NCBI GenBank assembly: GCA_937892255.1
Contig: CALAUL010000095.1
Coordinates: forward strand, 1-51,839
Reading direction: 5' to 3'
From: an uncultured Bacteroidales bacterium
GTDB lineage: Bacteria; Bacteroidota; Bacteroidia; Bacteroidales; Marinilabiliaceae
DNA length: 51,839 nt
Shown here: in pieces, positions 44,013 through 51,839 of the stretch
How positions within the stretch are numbered: position 1 is the stretch's first letter
How the letters are laid out: each line of letters begins with the position of its first letter
Position numbers and translations under genes: made by a program
Notes under the pieces: model-generated
What the model saw: the letters and a program-made list of their open reading frames with translations, nothing else
Told to the model about the DNA's origin: nothing
Database searches by the model: none

Positions 44013-44411
44013 CTAACAAATGAGTTGTTCTAACCCATAGACGTAATAGTCGCATGGGCGATGTATAGCCTTCTTGTCAACTGTTTGGCTATACTCCGGG
44101 TTAACACAATCTGCTGTCTGTTCTGTTGTTGATAAGGCTATGACTCTCTGCCTATTGAGAGATATAGTTATCCTTTTATAGGTAGAAATAGAGCGATATG
44201 TTATAGAGTTATGTTGGCTATATGTTGCCGGAATTTGAGGTGGCAATGTCAATGTCCCTTCTTCAGATATCATCGTAGTGCCACAGTCGATGTGCATCTC
44301 CTTTGTAGCCTCAATGCTATCAGTGTCTGCATCGCAACGACCGACTTCTCCCACATTGAAGTAGAAGAATAACGACATTATACCCGTTAATATGTATCCG
44401 ACATACCGCAT
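44013..44411 (-). CDS. Unknown secreted or membrane-anchored small protein
   Basis: This is a 132-residue ORF with an N-terminal hydrophobic stretch (YVGYILTGIMSLFFYF) that could be a signal or anchor. The rest is hydrophilic and unlike any family I recognise. A -7-like element TAGTTTTG (plus-strand bases 44440-44447) sits upstream, which supports transcription. An overlapping minus-strand ORF begins at 44598 but is less protein-like. Confidence 0.4.
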   Translation of the reverse strand: MRYVGYILTGIMSLFFYFNVGEVGRCDADTDSIEATKEMHIDCGTTMISEEGTLTLPPQIPATYSQHNSITYRSISTYKRITISLNRQRVIALSTTEQTADCVNPEYSQTVDKKAIHRPCDYYVYGLEQLIC

Positions 44412-44754
44412 GTACGACTCTTTGTTTTATCTCCGACCACAAAACTAATAAACATTTTTTATTCATTCCCTTTTTCAACGACTTTTTTCTCTCTTGTCGT
44501 ACTTTATTTTTACTCATGAGAGTCTCTTTGTCTGCTCTATATGCCAAATGTGTAAGTCCGAAGGTGATATTGTCATCTATTCCTGACTCCGTCGGCATTA
44601 TCCTTCTATTGTTGTCCTCTTATTGCCCGTCAGCTTTAGGCAAGAATTGACAGCACTATTCCTGCCGTTTTGTTGCTATATGTGCCCAAATCTTAAATCA
44701 TATAAAAATGGAGAAGTTTTTTTTTGTAGTTTATTCCATTTCTTCATTTTTTTC
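44412..44754. other. Non-coding region between the unknown gene and guaA
   Basis: Nothing recognisable beyond the -7-like element for the leftward gene. The ORF with ATG at 44598 (minus) lacks a convincing signal or family. No RNA gene was seen. Confidence 0.4.
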
Positions 44755-44762
44755 TACCTTTG
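44755..44762 (+). promoter_or_regulatory. -7 element of the guaA-like gene
   Basis: TACCTTTG fits TAnnTTTG and lies 35 bases before the chosen start at 44798. It excludes the longer reading frame from 44708 as the translated start, because that would precede the promoter. No TTTG is at the usual distance. Confidence 0.4.
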
Positions 44763-44797
44763 TCTCCGATTTACAGAACTCACTTATAAAGGATTGT

Positions 44798-46105
44798 ATG
44801 AAACAGGACATGATTGTTATCTTGGATTTGGGAAGCCACGAAAACACAGTGGTTGCCAGAGCCATTCGTGCGTTGGGCGTATATAGCGAGATATACCCTC
44901 ACGACATCACAGCCGCCGAGCTGAAGGCCTTGCCTAATGTAAAAGGAATCATCATCAATGGTGGTCCTAATAATGTTATTGATGGTGTCGCTATCGACGT
45001 GCTGCCGGAGATATATCAAGCAGGATTCCCTGTTATGGCTGCCGGTCATGACAAGGCGTTGTGTGAGGTTAAACTACCTCAGTTTGCTAACGACGAGGAG
45101 GCTATCAAAGAAGCAGTCAAATCGTTTGTCTTCGACACTTGTAGGGCAGAGGCAAACTGGAACATGAAAAATTTCGTTGCCGACCAAATAGAACTTGTCC
45201 GTCGTCAAGTGGGTGACAAGAAGGTCTTGTTGGCTCTCTCCGGTGGTGTGGATAGTTCGGTAGTAGCTGCATTGCTGTTGAAGGCTATCGGTGACAACTT
45301 AGTCTGCGTACACGTAAATCATGGCTTGATGCGTAAGGGCGAATCTGAAAATGTCGTTGAGGTGTTCCGCAACCAACTCTCTGCAAACTTGATATATGTA
45401 GATGCTACAGACCGTTTCTTGGGCAAACTCGAAAATGTTGCCGACCCAGAACAGAAACGTAAAATTATAGGTGGCGAGTTTATCCGTGTCTTTGAAGAAG
45501 AGGCTCGCAAACTTGACGGTATCGACTTCCTCGGTCAGGGAACTATCTACCCCGACATCGTGGAGAGTGGCACTAAGACTGCCAAGATGGTAAAGAGTCA
45601 TCATAACGTTGGCGGTCTGCCCGACGACCTTCAGTTTGAACTTGTAGAGCCTTTGAAGCAGCTCTTCAAAGATGAGGTTCGTGCTTGTGGAGTTGAACTT
45701 GGCTTGCCTTATGAGATGGTGTATCGTCAGCCATTCCCGGGTCCGGGTCTGGGTGTCCGTTGCCTCGGTGCTATCACTCGTGACCGCTTGGAAGCTTTGC
45801 GCGAATCTGATGCTATCCTCCGTGAAGAATTTGCTAAGGCAGGTCTCGACAAGAAGGTTTGGCAGTACTTCACCATAGTGCCAGACTTCAAGAGTGTAGG
45901 TGTTCGTGACAATGCCCGTTCTTACGACTGGCCTGTCATCATACGTGCGGTGAATACCATCGACGCTATGACGGCTACTATAGAGCAAGTAGATTGGGCT
46001 ATCTTGATGAAAATTACTGATCGTATCCTTGCCGAAGTGCCGACAGTAAATCGTGTCTGCTACGATATGTCTCCGAAACCGTCGGCTACTATTGAGTGGG
46101 AATAA
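44798..46105 (+). CDS. guaA: GMP synthase, with vestigial glutaminase domain
   Basis: This is a 435-residue protein, about 75-90 residues shorter than ordinary GuaA. The ATP pyrophosphatase half is complete: SGGVDSS at 148-154, then the dimerisation domain ending PSATIEWE. The N-terminal glutamine amidotransferase half is truncated to about 100 residues. It keeps GIIINGGPNNV, but at the nucleophile position it reads PVMAAGHDK (Gly83) instead of GICYG, and the His/Glu part is absent. It therefore should not hydrolyse glutamine and may use free ammonia or a partner glutaminase. This start fits the -7 element; an in-frame ATG 90 bases upstream is rejected. Confidence 0.9.
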   Translation: MKQDMIVILDLGSHENTVVARAIRALGVYSEIYPHDITAAELKALPNVKGIIINGGPNNVIDGVAIDVLPEIYQAGFPVMAAGHDKALCEVKLPQFANDEEAIKEAVKSFVFDTCRAEANWNMKNFVADQIELVRRQVGDKKVLLALSGGVDSSVVAALLLKAIGDNLVCVHVNHGLMRKGESENVVEVFRNQLSANLIYVDATDRFLGKLENVADPEQKRKIIGGEFIRVFEEEARKLDGIDFLGQGTIYPDIVESGTKTAKMVKSHHNVGGLPDDLQFELVEPLKQLFKDEVRACGVELGLPYEMVYRQPFPGPGLGVRCLGAITRDRLEALRESDAILREEFAKAGLDKKVWQYFTIVPDFKSVGVRDNARSYDWPVIIRAVNTIDAMTATIEQVDWAILMKITDRILAEVPTVNRVCYDMSPKPSATIEWE

Positions 46106-46128
46106 TCTTTAACTCTATATCACTCCTA

Positions 46129-46160
46129 AGCTCCAACAATTGCTGTTGGGGCTTTTTTTA
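46129..46160 (+). terminator. Rho-independent terminator after guaA
   Basis: A 10-bp stem (AGCTCCAACA with TGTTGGGGCT, one G-T pair) is followed by a run of seven T, 23 bases past the stop codon. Confidence 0.85.
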
Positions 46161-46204
46161 TGCGTGCTGTCGTTTGTCAGACTGCCTCCGCCCGTCATAA
46201 TACA

Positions 46205-46240
46205 ACGATGGAGATGACAGATTCCTGTCATCTCCATCGT
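46205..46240 (-). terminator. Perfect 16-bp hairpin after pgk
   Basis: ACGATGGAGATGACAG pairs perfectly with its complement across a 4-base loop (ATTC). It lies 22 bases downstream of the pgk stop on the minus strand. The following minus-strand tract is only moderately T-rich, so termination is likely but not certain. Confidence 0.75.
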
Positions 46241-46262
46241 CATATTATTGAGCTTCTATATC

Positions 46263-47522
46263 TTAGCAACCGCGAATAGCCTTGATACCCGGAAGAACTT
46301 TACCTTCCATATACTCGAGCATTGCGCCACCACCTGTTGAAACGTAGCTAACCTTGTCAGCAAGTTTGTTCTTGTTAATAGCTGCAACTGAGTCACCACC
46401 ACCGATGAGAGTAAATGCACCATTCTCCTGTGTTGCCTTTGCTACAGCTTGTGCAACAGCAGAAGTACCCTTAGCAAACTTGTCAAACTCGAATACACCC
46501 ATAGGACCATTCCAAAGAACTGTCTTTGAATTCTCGATAACGTTGCTGAATGTAGCTATTGTCTCATCTGCTATATCAAGACCCATCCAACCTTCCGGAG
46601 TCTCGTTAGTCTTAGAGATGTTAGTATTAGCGTCCTTGTTGAAGTCGTCTGCATTCACAGCGTCTGTTGGAATGTATACTTTAACACCCTTTGCTGCTGC
46701 TTTTGCAAGTACTTCCTTAGCAAGGTCAAGCTTATCCTCCTCACAGAGTGACTTACCAATCTGACCACCCTGTGCCTTGATGAATGTGTATGTCATACCA
46801 CCACCGATAATGAGGTTGTCTACACGATCAAGAAGGTTCTCTATAATCATAATCTTATCTGATACCTTTGCACCGCCCATGATAGCTGTAAATGGCTTCT
46901 GCGCTTCGTTGAGTACCTTATCCATAGCCTTGAGCTCGTTGTTGATAAGGAAACCAAACATCTTGCTATCCTCAGCAAAGAAGTCTGCTATGATAGCAGT
47001 AGAACCGTGTGCACGGTGTGCTGTACCAAATGCGTCGTTTACATAAACATCAGCGTATGAAGCAAGCTTCTTAGCAAAATCTTTCTGCTTCTCTTTGAGT
47101 GCGTTCTTTGCTGCCTTCTTCTCCTCGTCAGTTGCAAACTCACCACGTGGCTTACCCTCTTCCTCTTCGTAGAAACGGAGGTTCTCAAGAAGCAATACTT
47201 CGCCCGGCTTGAGTGCCGCTACTTGTGCGTCGGCCTTCATGCAGTCGTCGCAGAACTGTATGCTCTGTCCGAGGTTCTTCTCTATAGCTGAAATAATCTG
47301 CTTGAGTGAGAACTTTGGATCTGGATTCTGCTTTGGACGTCCCATGTGTGACATAAGGATAGCGCAACCGCCGTCTGCCAATACTTTCTTGATTGTAGGA
47401 AGTGCACCACGGATACGTGTGTCGTCACTTACTTCTCCTGTCTCTTTGTTCAAAGGCACATTGAAGTCAACACGTATGATTGCCTTCTTGCCTGCGAAAT
47501 TGAAGCTGTCTATTACAGTCAT
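46263..47522 (-). CDS. pgk: Phosphoglycerate kinase
   Basis: This is a 419-residue glycolytic enzyme that transfers phosphate from 1,3-bisphosphoglycerate to ADP. The N-terminal substrate site (VDFNVPLNKETGEVSDDTRIRGALP; HMGRPK) and the nucleotide site (GPMGVFEFDKFAKGT; GGGDSVAAIN; STGGGAMLEYMEGK) are intact. Its length is standard. It has its own promoter with a leader of about 100 nt, and a strong hairpin follows. It is monocistronic on this evidence. Confidence 0.98.
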   Translation of the reverse strand: MTVIDSFNFAGKKAIIRVDFNVPLNKETGEVSDDTRIRGALPTIKKVLADGGCAILMSHMGRPKQNPDPKFSLKQIISAIEKNLGQSIQFCDDCMKADAQVAALKPGEVLLLENLRFYEEEEGKPRGEFATDEEKKAAKNALKEKQKDFAKKLASYADVYVNDAFGTAHRAHGSTAIIADFFAEDSKMFGFLINNELKAMDKVLNEAQKPFTAIMGGAKVSDKIMIIENLLDRVDNLIIGGGMTYTFIKAQGGQIGKSLCEEDKLDLAKEVLAKAAAKGVKVYIPTDAVNADDFNKDANTNISKTNETPEGWMGLDIADETIATFSNVIENSKTVLWNGPMGVFEFDKFAKGTSAVAQAVAKATQENGAFTLIGGGDSVAAINKNKLADKVSYVSTGGGAMLEYMEGKVLPGIKAIRGC

Positions 47523-47631
47523 TTTCTTACGTTTTTTATTTGTTATATGTTAATAGTTTACTCTCGTTTCCCTTTTGTGTCTTGTGCGCATCTTTGGCAT
47601 TGCCTCGATGTCTTTTTTCTTTTCAACGCTT

Positions 47632-47662
47632 CAAAGTTACTGTTCATTTAAGAAATATGCAA
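47632..47662 (-). promoter_or_regulatory. Bacteroidetes-type promoter of pgk
   Basis: On the minus strand, TAACTTTG (47632-47639) is preceded after 20 bases by TTG (47660-47662). This fits the TTTG-N19/20-TAnnTTTG pattern. The -33 element overlaps the end of the gene upstream. Confidence 0.6.
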
Positions 47663-47998
47663 TTTTTTTGTCAATTGTCTTTCTCTCGCTGTATCTCCTT
47701 TGAAGGTGTTGAGGTCAAAATCGCTTATCAGACACAGTCCTCTGTTGTCGCCTTCTCTTATCTCTCTGCCTTTCATTGCTATAGCGAACTCCTCCCTGCT
47801 GTTGAAATGTAGTGCCCCCGCCGTCTCATCTCCGGCCACTATCACTCCGGCATAGAAGCGTGTACCGGCTTGTTCGCAGAGCGTGTCGCCACACTCTCGG
47901 ATACTTACTACGGTATTCGTGTCGTCGACTTCTATTATCGGGTATCTGCCCAATGTGCCGTCAGTACGCAAATATAGGTGGGAGCTGTATCTCATCAA
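47648..47998 (-). CDS. Small protein resembling the N-terminal domain of amidohydrolases
   Basis: This is a 116-residue protein. The segment RYPIIEVDDTNTVVSIRE followed by AGTRFYAGVIVAG resembles the short beta-sandwich start of Bacteroidales amidohydrolases (chlorohydrolase-type). In those the sequence continues with a metal-binding HxH motif. Here it turns instead into a different acidic and basic tail (NSREEFAIAMKGREIREGD) with no HxH or barrel. It overlaps the DUF4296 gene by 38 bases and so is probably co-translated. The resemblance is my reading, and it could also be an unrelated conserved small protein. Confidence 0.6.
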   Translation of the reverse strand: MMRYSSHLYLRTDGTLGRYPIIEVDDTNTVVSIRECGDTLCEQAGTRFYAGVIVAGDETAGALHFNSREEFAIAMKGREIREGDNRGLCLISDFDLNTFKGDTARERQLTKKLHIS

Positions 47999-48821
47999 AT
48001 TTCACGCTGTCTGTTATCTCGTATGGCATATAGTAGAATCCGATGTTGGAGAGTGTCGCCGTGGTCTGTTTGTGTTGTTTGCTCTTGAGAAGCCTCGCAA
48101 CGACTTTCGTCGCTCCTATCGTGTCCCTCACTGCTACTTTCATGTCGAGGTCTTTCGTGGTATGTGTGCGCTCTAACTTTACTGTTGTCGTGTCTGCTAT
48201 GGTGTCGTTATAGCATATCACTACCTCTACCGATGCTGTGTCTGTCGCTTTGTTTCGACGCGGGAAGACATACCTCATGTCAAGGTGCACATACCCGCCT
48301 TTTATGCTGTCGACATCGTGCGCAAAGACAAGGTCTCGGGGGAGGGTGTCACTCTCCATCAGTGGTAGACGTATTGTCTTGGCATGCTTCCATAGGTCGG
48401 TCTTCAGAGAGTCTCGCATGGTTGTTTTCCTATTGTTTATAGAGTCTCGTTTGTTGAGTATGATATTCATGCGTGCTTCTCGCTCTGTGAGTATGCCTAC
48501 TACTTCATCGTAGAGCGCAGAATACTCCTCCGGGTGTGCCGAGTACCATGCCACCGCCAAGTCAAATTCGGCTTTCGTCGTGCCGTATCGTTCCAATAGC
48601 GTGTGATAGCTATTCTCCATGTATAGGTCGGGGTTGTGTGTGCTATATAAGTTGCCCTTGTTCTGCCCCATGGCGTCAACTATATATATGTCCGCCATGA
48701 CCTTCGCCAATGTGCTTTGCTCTATAGGCCCTCTGTCATATAGTCGTATAAAAACAACAATACCTATCGCAACGACTGCGACAGATACTATTGCTATTAT
48801 ATATCTTATCTTCTTGTTCAT
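47961..48821 (-). CDS. DUF4296 family membrane-anchored protein
   Basis: This is a 286-residue protein from MNKKIRYIIA. This start lies 3 bases after the sugar-transferase stop; a longer frame would overlap that gene. A single membrane helix (about 5-25) replaces the lipoprotein signal usual in the family. The DUF4296 signature is LAKVMADIYIVDAMGQ, followed by YHTLLERYGTTKAEFDLAVAWYSAHPEEYSALYDEVV. The remainder is charged and extracytoplasmic. The function is unknown. It is part of the manC/sugar-transferase unit by spacing. Confidence 0.82.
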   Translation of the reverse strand: MNKKIRYIIAIVSVAVVAIGIVVFIRLYDRGPIEQSTLAKVMADIYIVDAMGQNKGNLYSTHNPDLYMENSYHTLLERYGTTKAEFDLAVAWYSAHPEEYSALYDEVVGILTEREARMNIILNKRDSINNRKTTMRDSLKTDLWKHAKTIRLPLMESDTLPRDLVFAHDVDSIKGGYVHLDMRYVFPRRNKATDTASVEVVICYNDTIADTTTVKLERTHTTKDLDMKVAVRDTIGATKVVARLLKSKQHKQTTATLSNIGFYYMPYEITDSVKFDEIQLPPIFAY

Positions 48822-48823
48822 GC

Positions 48824-50254
48824 TTATTTGCCGTCTGCTCGTACTATGGTGCGTACCGTCTTGAAGATGATGATGACGTCGAGCAGCAACGACCAGTTGT
48901 CTATATACTCCATATCCATTCGCATCCACTCTTCAAAGCTTATCGAATTGCGTGAAGGTGCTATCTGCCACAGACACGTTATACCCGGTTTCATCGCCAG
49001 GCGTCGTAGCTGCCATCGTTCATACTGCGCTACTTCGGCAGGCAGTGGTGGACGTGGCCCCACTATCGACATGTCGCCCAAGAAGACGTTCAAAAACTGC
49101 GGAAATTCGTCAATTCCTGACTTTCGCAACCACTTGCCCACTCGTGTGATTCGTGGGTCGTTGGTCATCTTAAAGACAGGCCCTGTCATCTCGTTCTGCT
49201 GCATGAGCTTTGCCTTGAGCTCTTCGGCATTCACTACCATCGTGCGGAACTTATACACGTCAAAGACTTTTCCCTTGAAGCCAGACCTCTTCTGCTTGAA
49301 GAATATCGGACCCTCAGAGTCGAGTTTTATGAGCAACATTATTATTAGGAAGAACGGCATGCCCAGCAATATCACCGAACCCGAGAAGAGAATGTCTATT
49401 GTCCTCTTCGCCAATAGTGCCGCATAGTTGTTGGGTGTGTTGCTTATTGTCAACACCGCATTGGTGTCGAAGTATCGGAGCTGCGTCTGTGTCGACAAGC
49501 GGTTGAAGAACGATGAGTACAACCTGAATGTCACGCCCAACTCGTTGCACATGTCCACAAGTTGCAAGATCTCCTTCGAACTGTCGTAGTTGCGTGCATA
49601 TATCAACTCGTCGATGTCATGAGTGAGCATCGTCTCCACCTGCGTGTCGTCTATCGGATATACAGGCACTTTGCCGTTGTAGACTTTCATTATATACTCG
49701 TCGCCGATGATGGCTTTTATCTTGTAGCCCCACTCAAAACGTCGATATATCAAGTCCAACAGCGGTGCTCCTCTCTTGTCGCATATGAATATCACCGTCT
49801 TGTTGTTGAGCCCCGCCTTACGGTAGTGTCGCAATGCCTTGTAAAATATGAATTTCGCAAGGAAACACATCGTGGTGCTCAACGCTCCAAAGAGCAACAA
49901 GACATTACGCCCGTAGTTCGTCAGTCCCAATATCACTATCGTAGCCGTCAGCAAGATAACGCCTATCACTCCCTCGAGTATGTGATAGAGTAATATCTGG
50001 CTGAACGAACGACTTCGGTATACCTCATTGAGCTTCAGCCATGTGTCTATCACCGACCAGTAAAGCGCAATGAACAATATCGTAATGCAAAAGTCTTTGT
50101 TGAAGATGTATACCAACGACGGATAGTTGTCGCCATAGAAAGCAACTATCGATACTAAATACGAGATTATCGTTATTAATATCGTGCCAGTTGTGAGCAT
50201 CGTTGTTACAAACCTTGCCCTGTCACTTAAAAACTCGCTATTTCCTAAGTTCAT
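48824..50254 (-). CDS. Undecaprenyl-phosphate sugar phosphotransferase (WcaJ/WbaP type)
   Basis: This 476-residue protein has four or five N-terminal membrane helices (about 15-135), a central nucleotide-binding-like region, and the C-terminal bacterial sugar transferase domain (about 285-470). The latter has KRTIDILFSG, FKQKRSGFKGKVFDVYKFRTM, RKSGIDEFPQFLNVFLGDMSIVGPRP and GITCLWQ. It starts repeat-unit synthesis for an exopolysaccharide, capsule or O-antigen by moving a hexose-1-phosphate to undecaprenyl phosphate. It lies 12 bases after manC, so the two probably act in one surface-polysaccharide pathway. Confidence 0.93.
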   Translation of the reverse strand: MNLGNSEFLSDRARFVTTMLTTGTILITIISYLVSIVAFYGDNYPSLVYIFNKDFCITILFIALYWSVIDTWLKLNEVYRSRSFSQILLYHILEGVIGVILLTATIVILGLTNYGRNVLLLFGALSTTMCFLAKFIFYKALRHYRKAGLNNKTVIFICDKRGAPLLDLIYRRFEWGYKIKAIIGDEYIMKVYNGKVPVYPIDDTQVETMLTHDIDELIYARNYDSSKEILQLVDMCNELGVTFRLYSSFFNRLSTQTQLRYFDTNAVLTISNTPNNYAALLAKRTIDILFSGSVILLGMPFFLIIMLLIKLDSEGPIFFKQKRSGFKGKVFDVYKFRTMVVNAEELKAKLMQQNEMTGPVFKMTNDPRITRVGKWLRKSGIDEFPQFLNVFLGDMSIVGPRPPLPAEVAQYERWQLRRLAMKPGITCLWQIAPSRNSISFEEWMRMDMEYIDNWSLLLDVIIIFKTVRTIVRADGK

Positions 50255-50266
50255 ACCCGTATCTTT

Positions 50267-51355
50267 TTAGTCTTTCAGTGTCTCGCTGAACGATTTTATG
50301 CGTTGCTCTTGGTCTTTCTGACAGACCATCAAAATGCCGTTGTCGTCAGCTACTATATAGTTGTCGAGTCCCTGCAATACCATCTTGATATCACCCGAAG
50401 CTCTCACTATGCAGTTCGTACTCTCTATCATTGATACATTTTTCATGCCAATGATGGCATTTTGATTCTCATCTTTCTCTACATGTGTGTAGAGCGAACC
50501 CCATGTGCCCAAGTCACTCCAACCAAAGTCCGAAGGCATGACGTACACTCCCGAGGTCTTGCCTCCCAATGATATCTCCTTGCCTCCCAGACGTTCCATG
50601 ACGGCATAGTCAATGGAGATGCTCTTGCAATTCGGAAACAACTCATTGACAACCTCCTGCTCGAGGGCTGTGTCGAAACGTGCCGACATTATGTCAAATA
50701 TCTGTGCCATCTCCGGCTCGAATTCTCTTATCGCAGCCTCCGCCGTCTCGGCTGTCCAGATGAAGATTCCGGCATTCCAGTAGTAACCACCCTCGCGCAG
50801 ATACTGCTCCGCTATTTCGCGCTGTGGCTTCTCCTTAAATGCTGCTACCTTGCATACTCCACCTCCCACTTCGCTCGCCGACTGTATATAGCCGTAGCCC
50901 GTGTCCGGACGTGTAGGCTGCATGCCCAAGGTCAGCACTCGAGCACTGCCCTCTATGAAGTCGAACGCCCTCTCTATGGTGCGTCTGAACTCCGCCGTGT
51001 CCAACACGAAATGGTCGGCCGGCGATACTACTATCGATGCTTCAGGTTCTCTCTTCCGTATCTTCCACGCTACATATCCTATGCATGGCGCAGTGTTGCG
51101 CATACATGGCTCCATGAGTATGTTTTCTTCAGGTATCTGTGGTAATTGCTCTCTGACCAACTCTTTGTAGTTGGCAGATGTCACAACCCAAATGCGCTCC
51201 GGCGTTATCATGCCTCCGAAACGTTCTACAGTAAGCTGTATGAGCGTCTTGCCGACACCTAAAACATCTATGAACTGCTTAGGTTGTTCGGGCCTGCTCA
51301 TCGGCCAAAACCTACTGCCTATACCCCCTGCCATTATCACTAAGTGTCTGTTCAT
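50267..51355 (-). CDS. manC: Mannose-1-phosphate guanylyltransferase
   Basis: This is a 362-residue nucleotidyltransferase that makes GDP-mannose from mannose-1-phosphate and GTP. The N-terminal AGGIGSRFWPMSRPEQPKQF (9-28) carries the nucleotide-binding motif. GYGYIQ, VAAFKEKP, YYWNAGIFIW and SDFGWSDLGTW are family features. It is the type without a fused isomerase domain. It precedes the sugar transferase. A -7-like TAATTTTG lies 48 bases upstream (plus-strand bases 51403-51410), without a convincing -33 element. Confidence 0.95.
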   Translation of the reverse strand: MNRHLVIMAGGIGSRFWPMSRPEQPKQFIDVLGVGKTLIQLTVERFGGMITPERIWVVTSANYKELVREQLPQIPEENILMEPCMRNTAPCIGYVAWKIRKREPEASIVVSPADHFVLDTAEFRRTIERAFDFIEGSARVLTLGMQPTRPDTGYGYIQSASEVGGGVCKVAAFKEKPQREIAEQYLREGGYYWNAGIFIWTAETAEAAIREFEPEMAQIFDIMSARFDTALEQEVVNELFPNCKSISIDYAVMERLGGKEISLGGKTSGVYVMPSDFGWSDLGTWGSLYTHVEKDENQNAIIGMKNVSMIESTNCIVRASGDIKMVLQGLDNYIVADDNGILMVCQKDQEQRIKSFSETLKD

Positions 51356-51731
51356 TGCGGTTCTCTATATAGGTCTTTGTCTTCTGTTGTATATTAAACA
51401 TGCAAAATTAATAATTTACTTTGTGAAAAACATCTTTTCCCGAGGTTATCTTCTCTTTTTTCTATATATTTAATTTGTGATGTCACTTTGCTCTGATGCC
51501 TTTGTCTATTTGTGTCTTTCTCATCTTTCCGAAGAACTCATCTCTCCCTCAGCACATTGCCCCAATACCCATCCTCCAACCGCATATCTCACAGGGACTA
51601 AACTTACGTCAATTGCCACCCATTCACGCATCAGTAACCAAATAATTAACCTACACAAAACTCTATAATTCCACAAACAAACCACCTATTCACCTCCAAA
51701 TATCCCGACACTAATACCAACAATGCCGCTT
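51356..51731. other. Intergenic region right of manC
   Basis: No gene was recognised; a 63-residue ORF at 51477 is not protein-like. The region is AT-rich near manC and then C-rich without a clear structure. A -7-like element for manC lies at 51403-51410. Confidence 0.45.
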
Positions 51732-51752
51732 GGTTGGATTTATAATCCGACC
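51732..51752. repeat. Small REP-like hairpin
   Basis: GGTTGGATT pairs with AATCCGACC (one G-T pair) with a 3-nt loop. It stands 8 bases before the larger palindrome and has the form of REP-type elements seen beside Bacteroidetes transposase genes. Confidence 0.5.
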
Positions 51753-51760
51753 GCTGTGAA

Positions 51761-51830
51761 TATCAGCATTTGCAATGCTTTGAGAGCTATTGCTTATCGG
51801 TATATATTTGAAGCATTGCAAATGCTGATA
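51761..51830. repeat. 20-bp perfect inverted repeat with self-palindromic arms
   Basis: TATCAGCATTTGCAATGCTT at 51761-51780 pairs perfectly with 51811-51830 across a 30-nt loop. Each arm is also a small hairpin (AGCATT with AATGCT). It is probably a REP/BIME-type element or the edge of a mobile element continuing past the window. Confidence 0.7.
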
Positions 51831-51839
51831 CTTCATGTG

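Noticed and set aside
44320..44598. Minus-strand ORF of 92 residues overlapping the unknown gene at 44013
   Set aside because: No recognisable domain, the basic patch looks like chance, and the promoter-like element supports the other frame's start at 44411.
44708..44797. Longer N-terminus for the GMP synthase
   Set aside because: The extra 30 residues are Phe/Ser-rich and unlike any GuaA, and the -7 element at 44755 lies inside them; the start at 44798 fits both homology and promoter.

Overview
The window looks like chromosome of a Bacteroidota bacterium, most likely order Bacteroidales. Four things support this. There is a GldH lipoprotein. There are several families largely confined to the phylum (DUF4294, DUF4296, DUF5063, and DUF2764 inside a V-type ATPase operon). 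Promoters fit the Bacteroidetes TTTG-N19-TAnnTTTG pattern. Shine-Dalgarno sequences are scarce. No species can be named, and I found no rRNA, tRNA, CRISPR array, phage or intact insertion sequence.

Layout. 0.5-3 kb, minus strand: a glycosyltransferase, an ECF sigma factor and rsmG, tightly overlapping. 3-7.5 kb, minus: endonuclease IV, a DUF4294 protein, an outer-membrane barrel and a GH43 glycosidase. 7.8-10.7 kb, minus: a THUMP methyltransferase and a GH9 cellulase-type lipoprotein. 11.2-17 kb, plus: a FucP-type sugar transporter, then a run of nucleic-acid genes (DUF5063, DEDDy exonuclease, RlmI-like methyltransferase, DEAD-box helicase) and an atypical response regulator. 17.0-17.7 kb is a non-coding stretch with three successive degenerate arrays, all of 11-nt period. 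17.7-26 kb, plus: a giant TamB protein, Tex and a nucleoside kinase. 26-33.5 kb, plus: a complete-looking V-type ATPase operon (E-DUF2764-A-B-D-I-K). 33.5-35.6 kb: an Rpn/PD-(D/E)XK gene between a decayed copy of the 3' end of a radical SAM gene and the intact radical SAM gene. 35.7-43.2 kb, plus: holB, ricT, gldH, trmB, mrp, dCMP deaminase, a CtpA protease and a YqaA-like protein. 43.3-44.4 kb: two unknown minus-strand genes. 44.8-46.1 kb: a GMP synthase with a vestigial glutaminase domain. 46.2-51.4 kb, minus: pgk and a surface-polysaccharide group (manC, sugar-phosphate transferase, DUF4296 protein, small unknown protein). The right edge carries REP-like palindromes.

How the genes fit together. 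Most are housekeeping: rRNA/tRNA modification, DNA repair and replication, nucleotide metabolism, Fe-S handling and envelope assembly. GH9, GH43 and the FucP-type transporter suggest use of plant or beta-linked glycans, without a SusC/SusD pair in the window. The V-ATPase rotor ring keeps a Na+-type ligand set, which suggests sodium bioenergetics.

The most unusual signals are the 11-nt periodic arrays with palindromic cores, the GMP synthase without a glutaminase active site, the response regulator lacking its phospho-acceptor aspartate, the THUMP methyltransferase with CPPY in place of NPPY, the V-ATPase without recognisable C/F/G subunits, and the duplicated gene end beside the Rpn gene.
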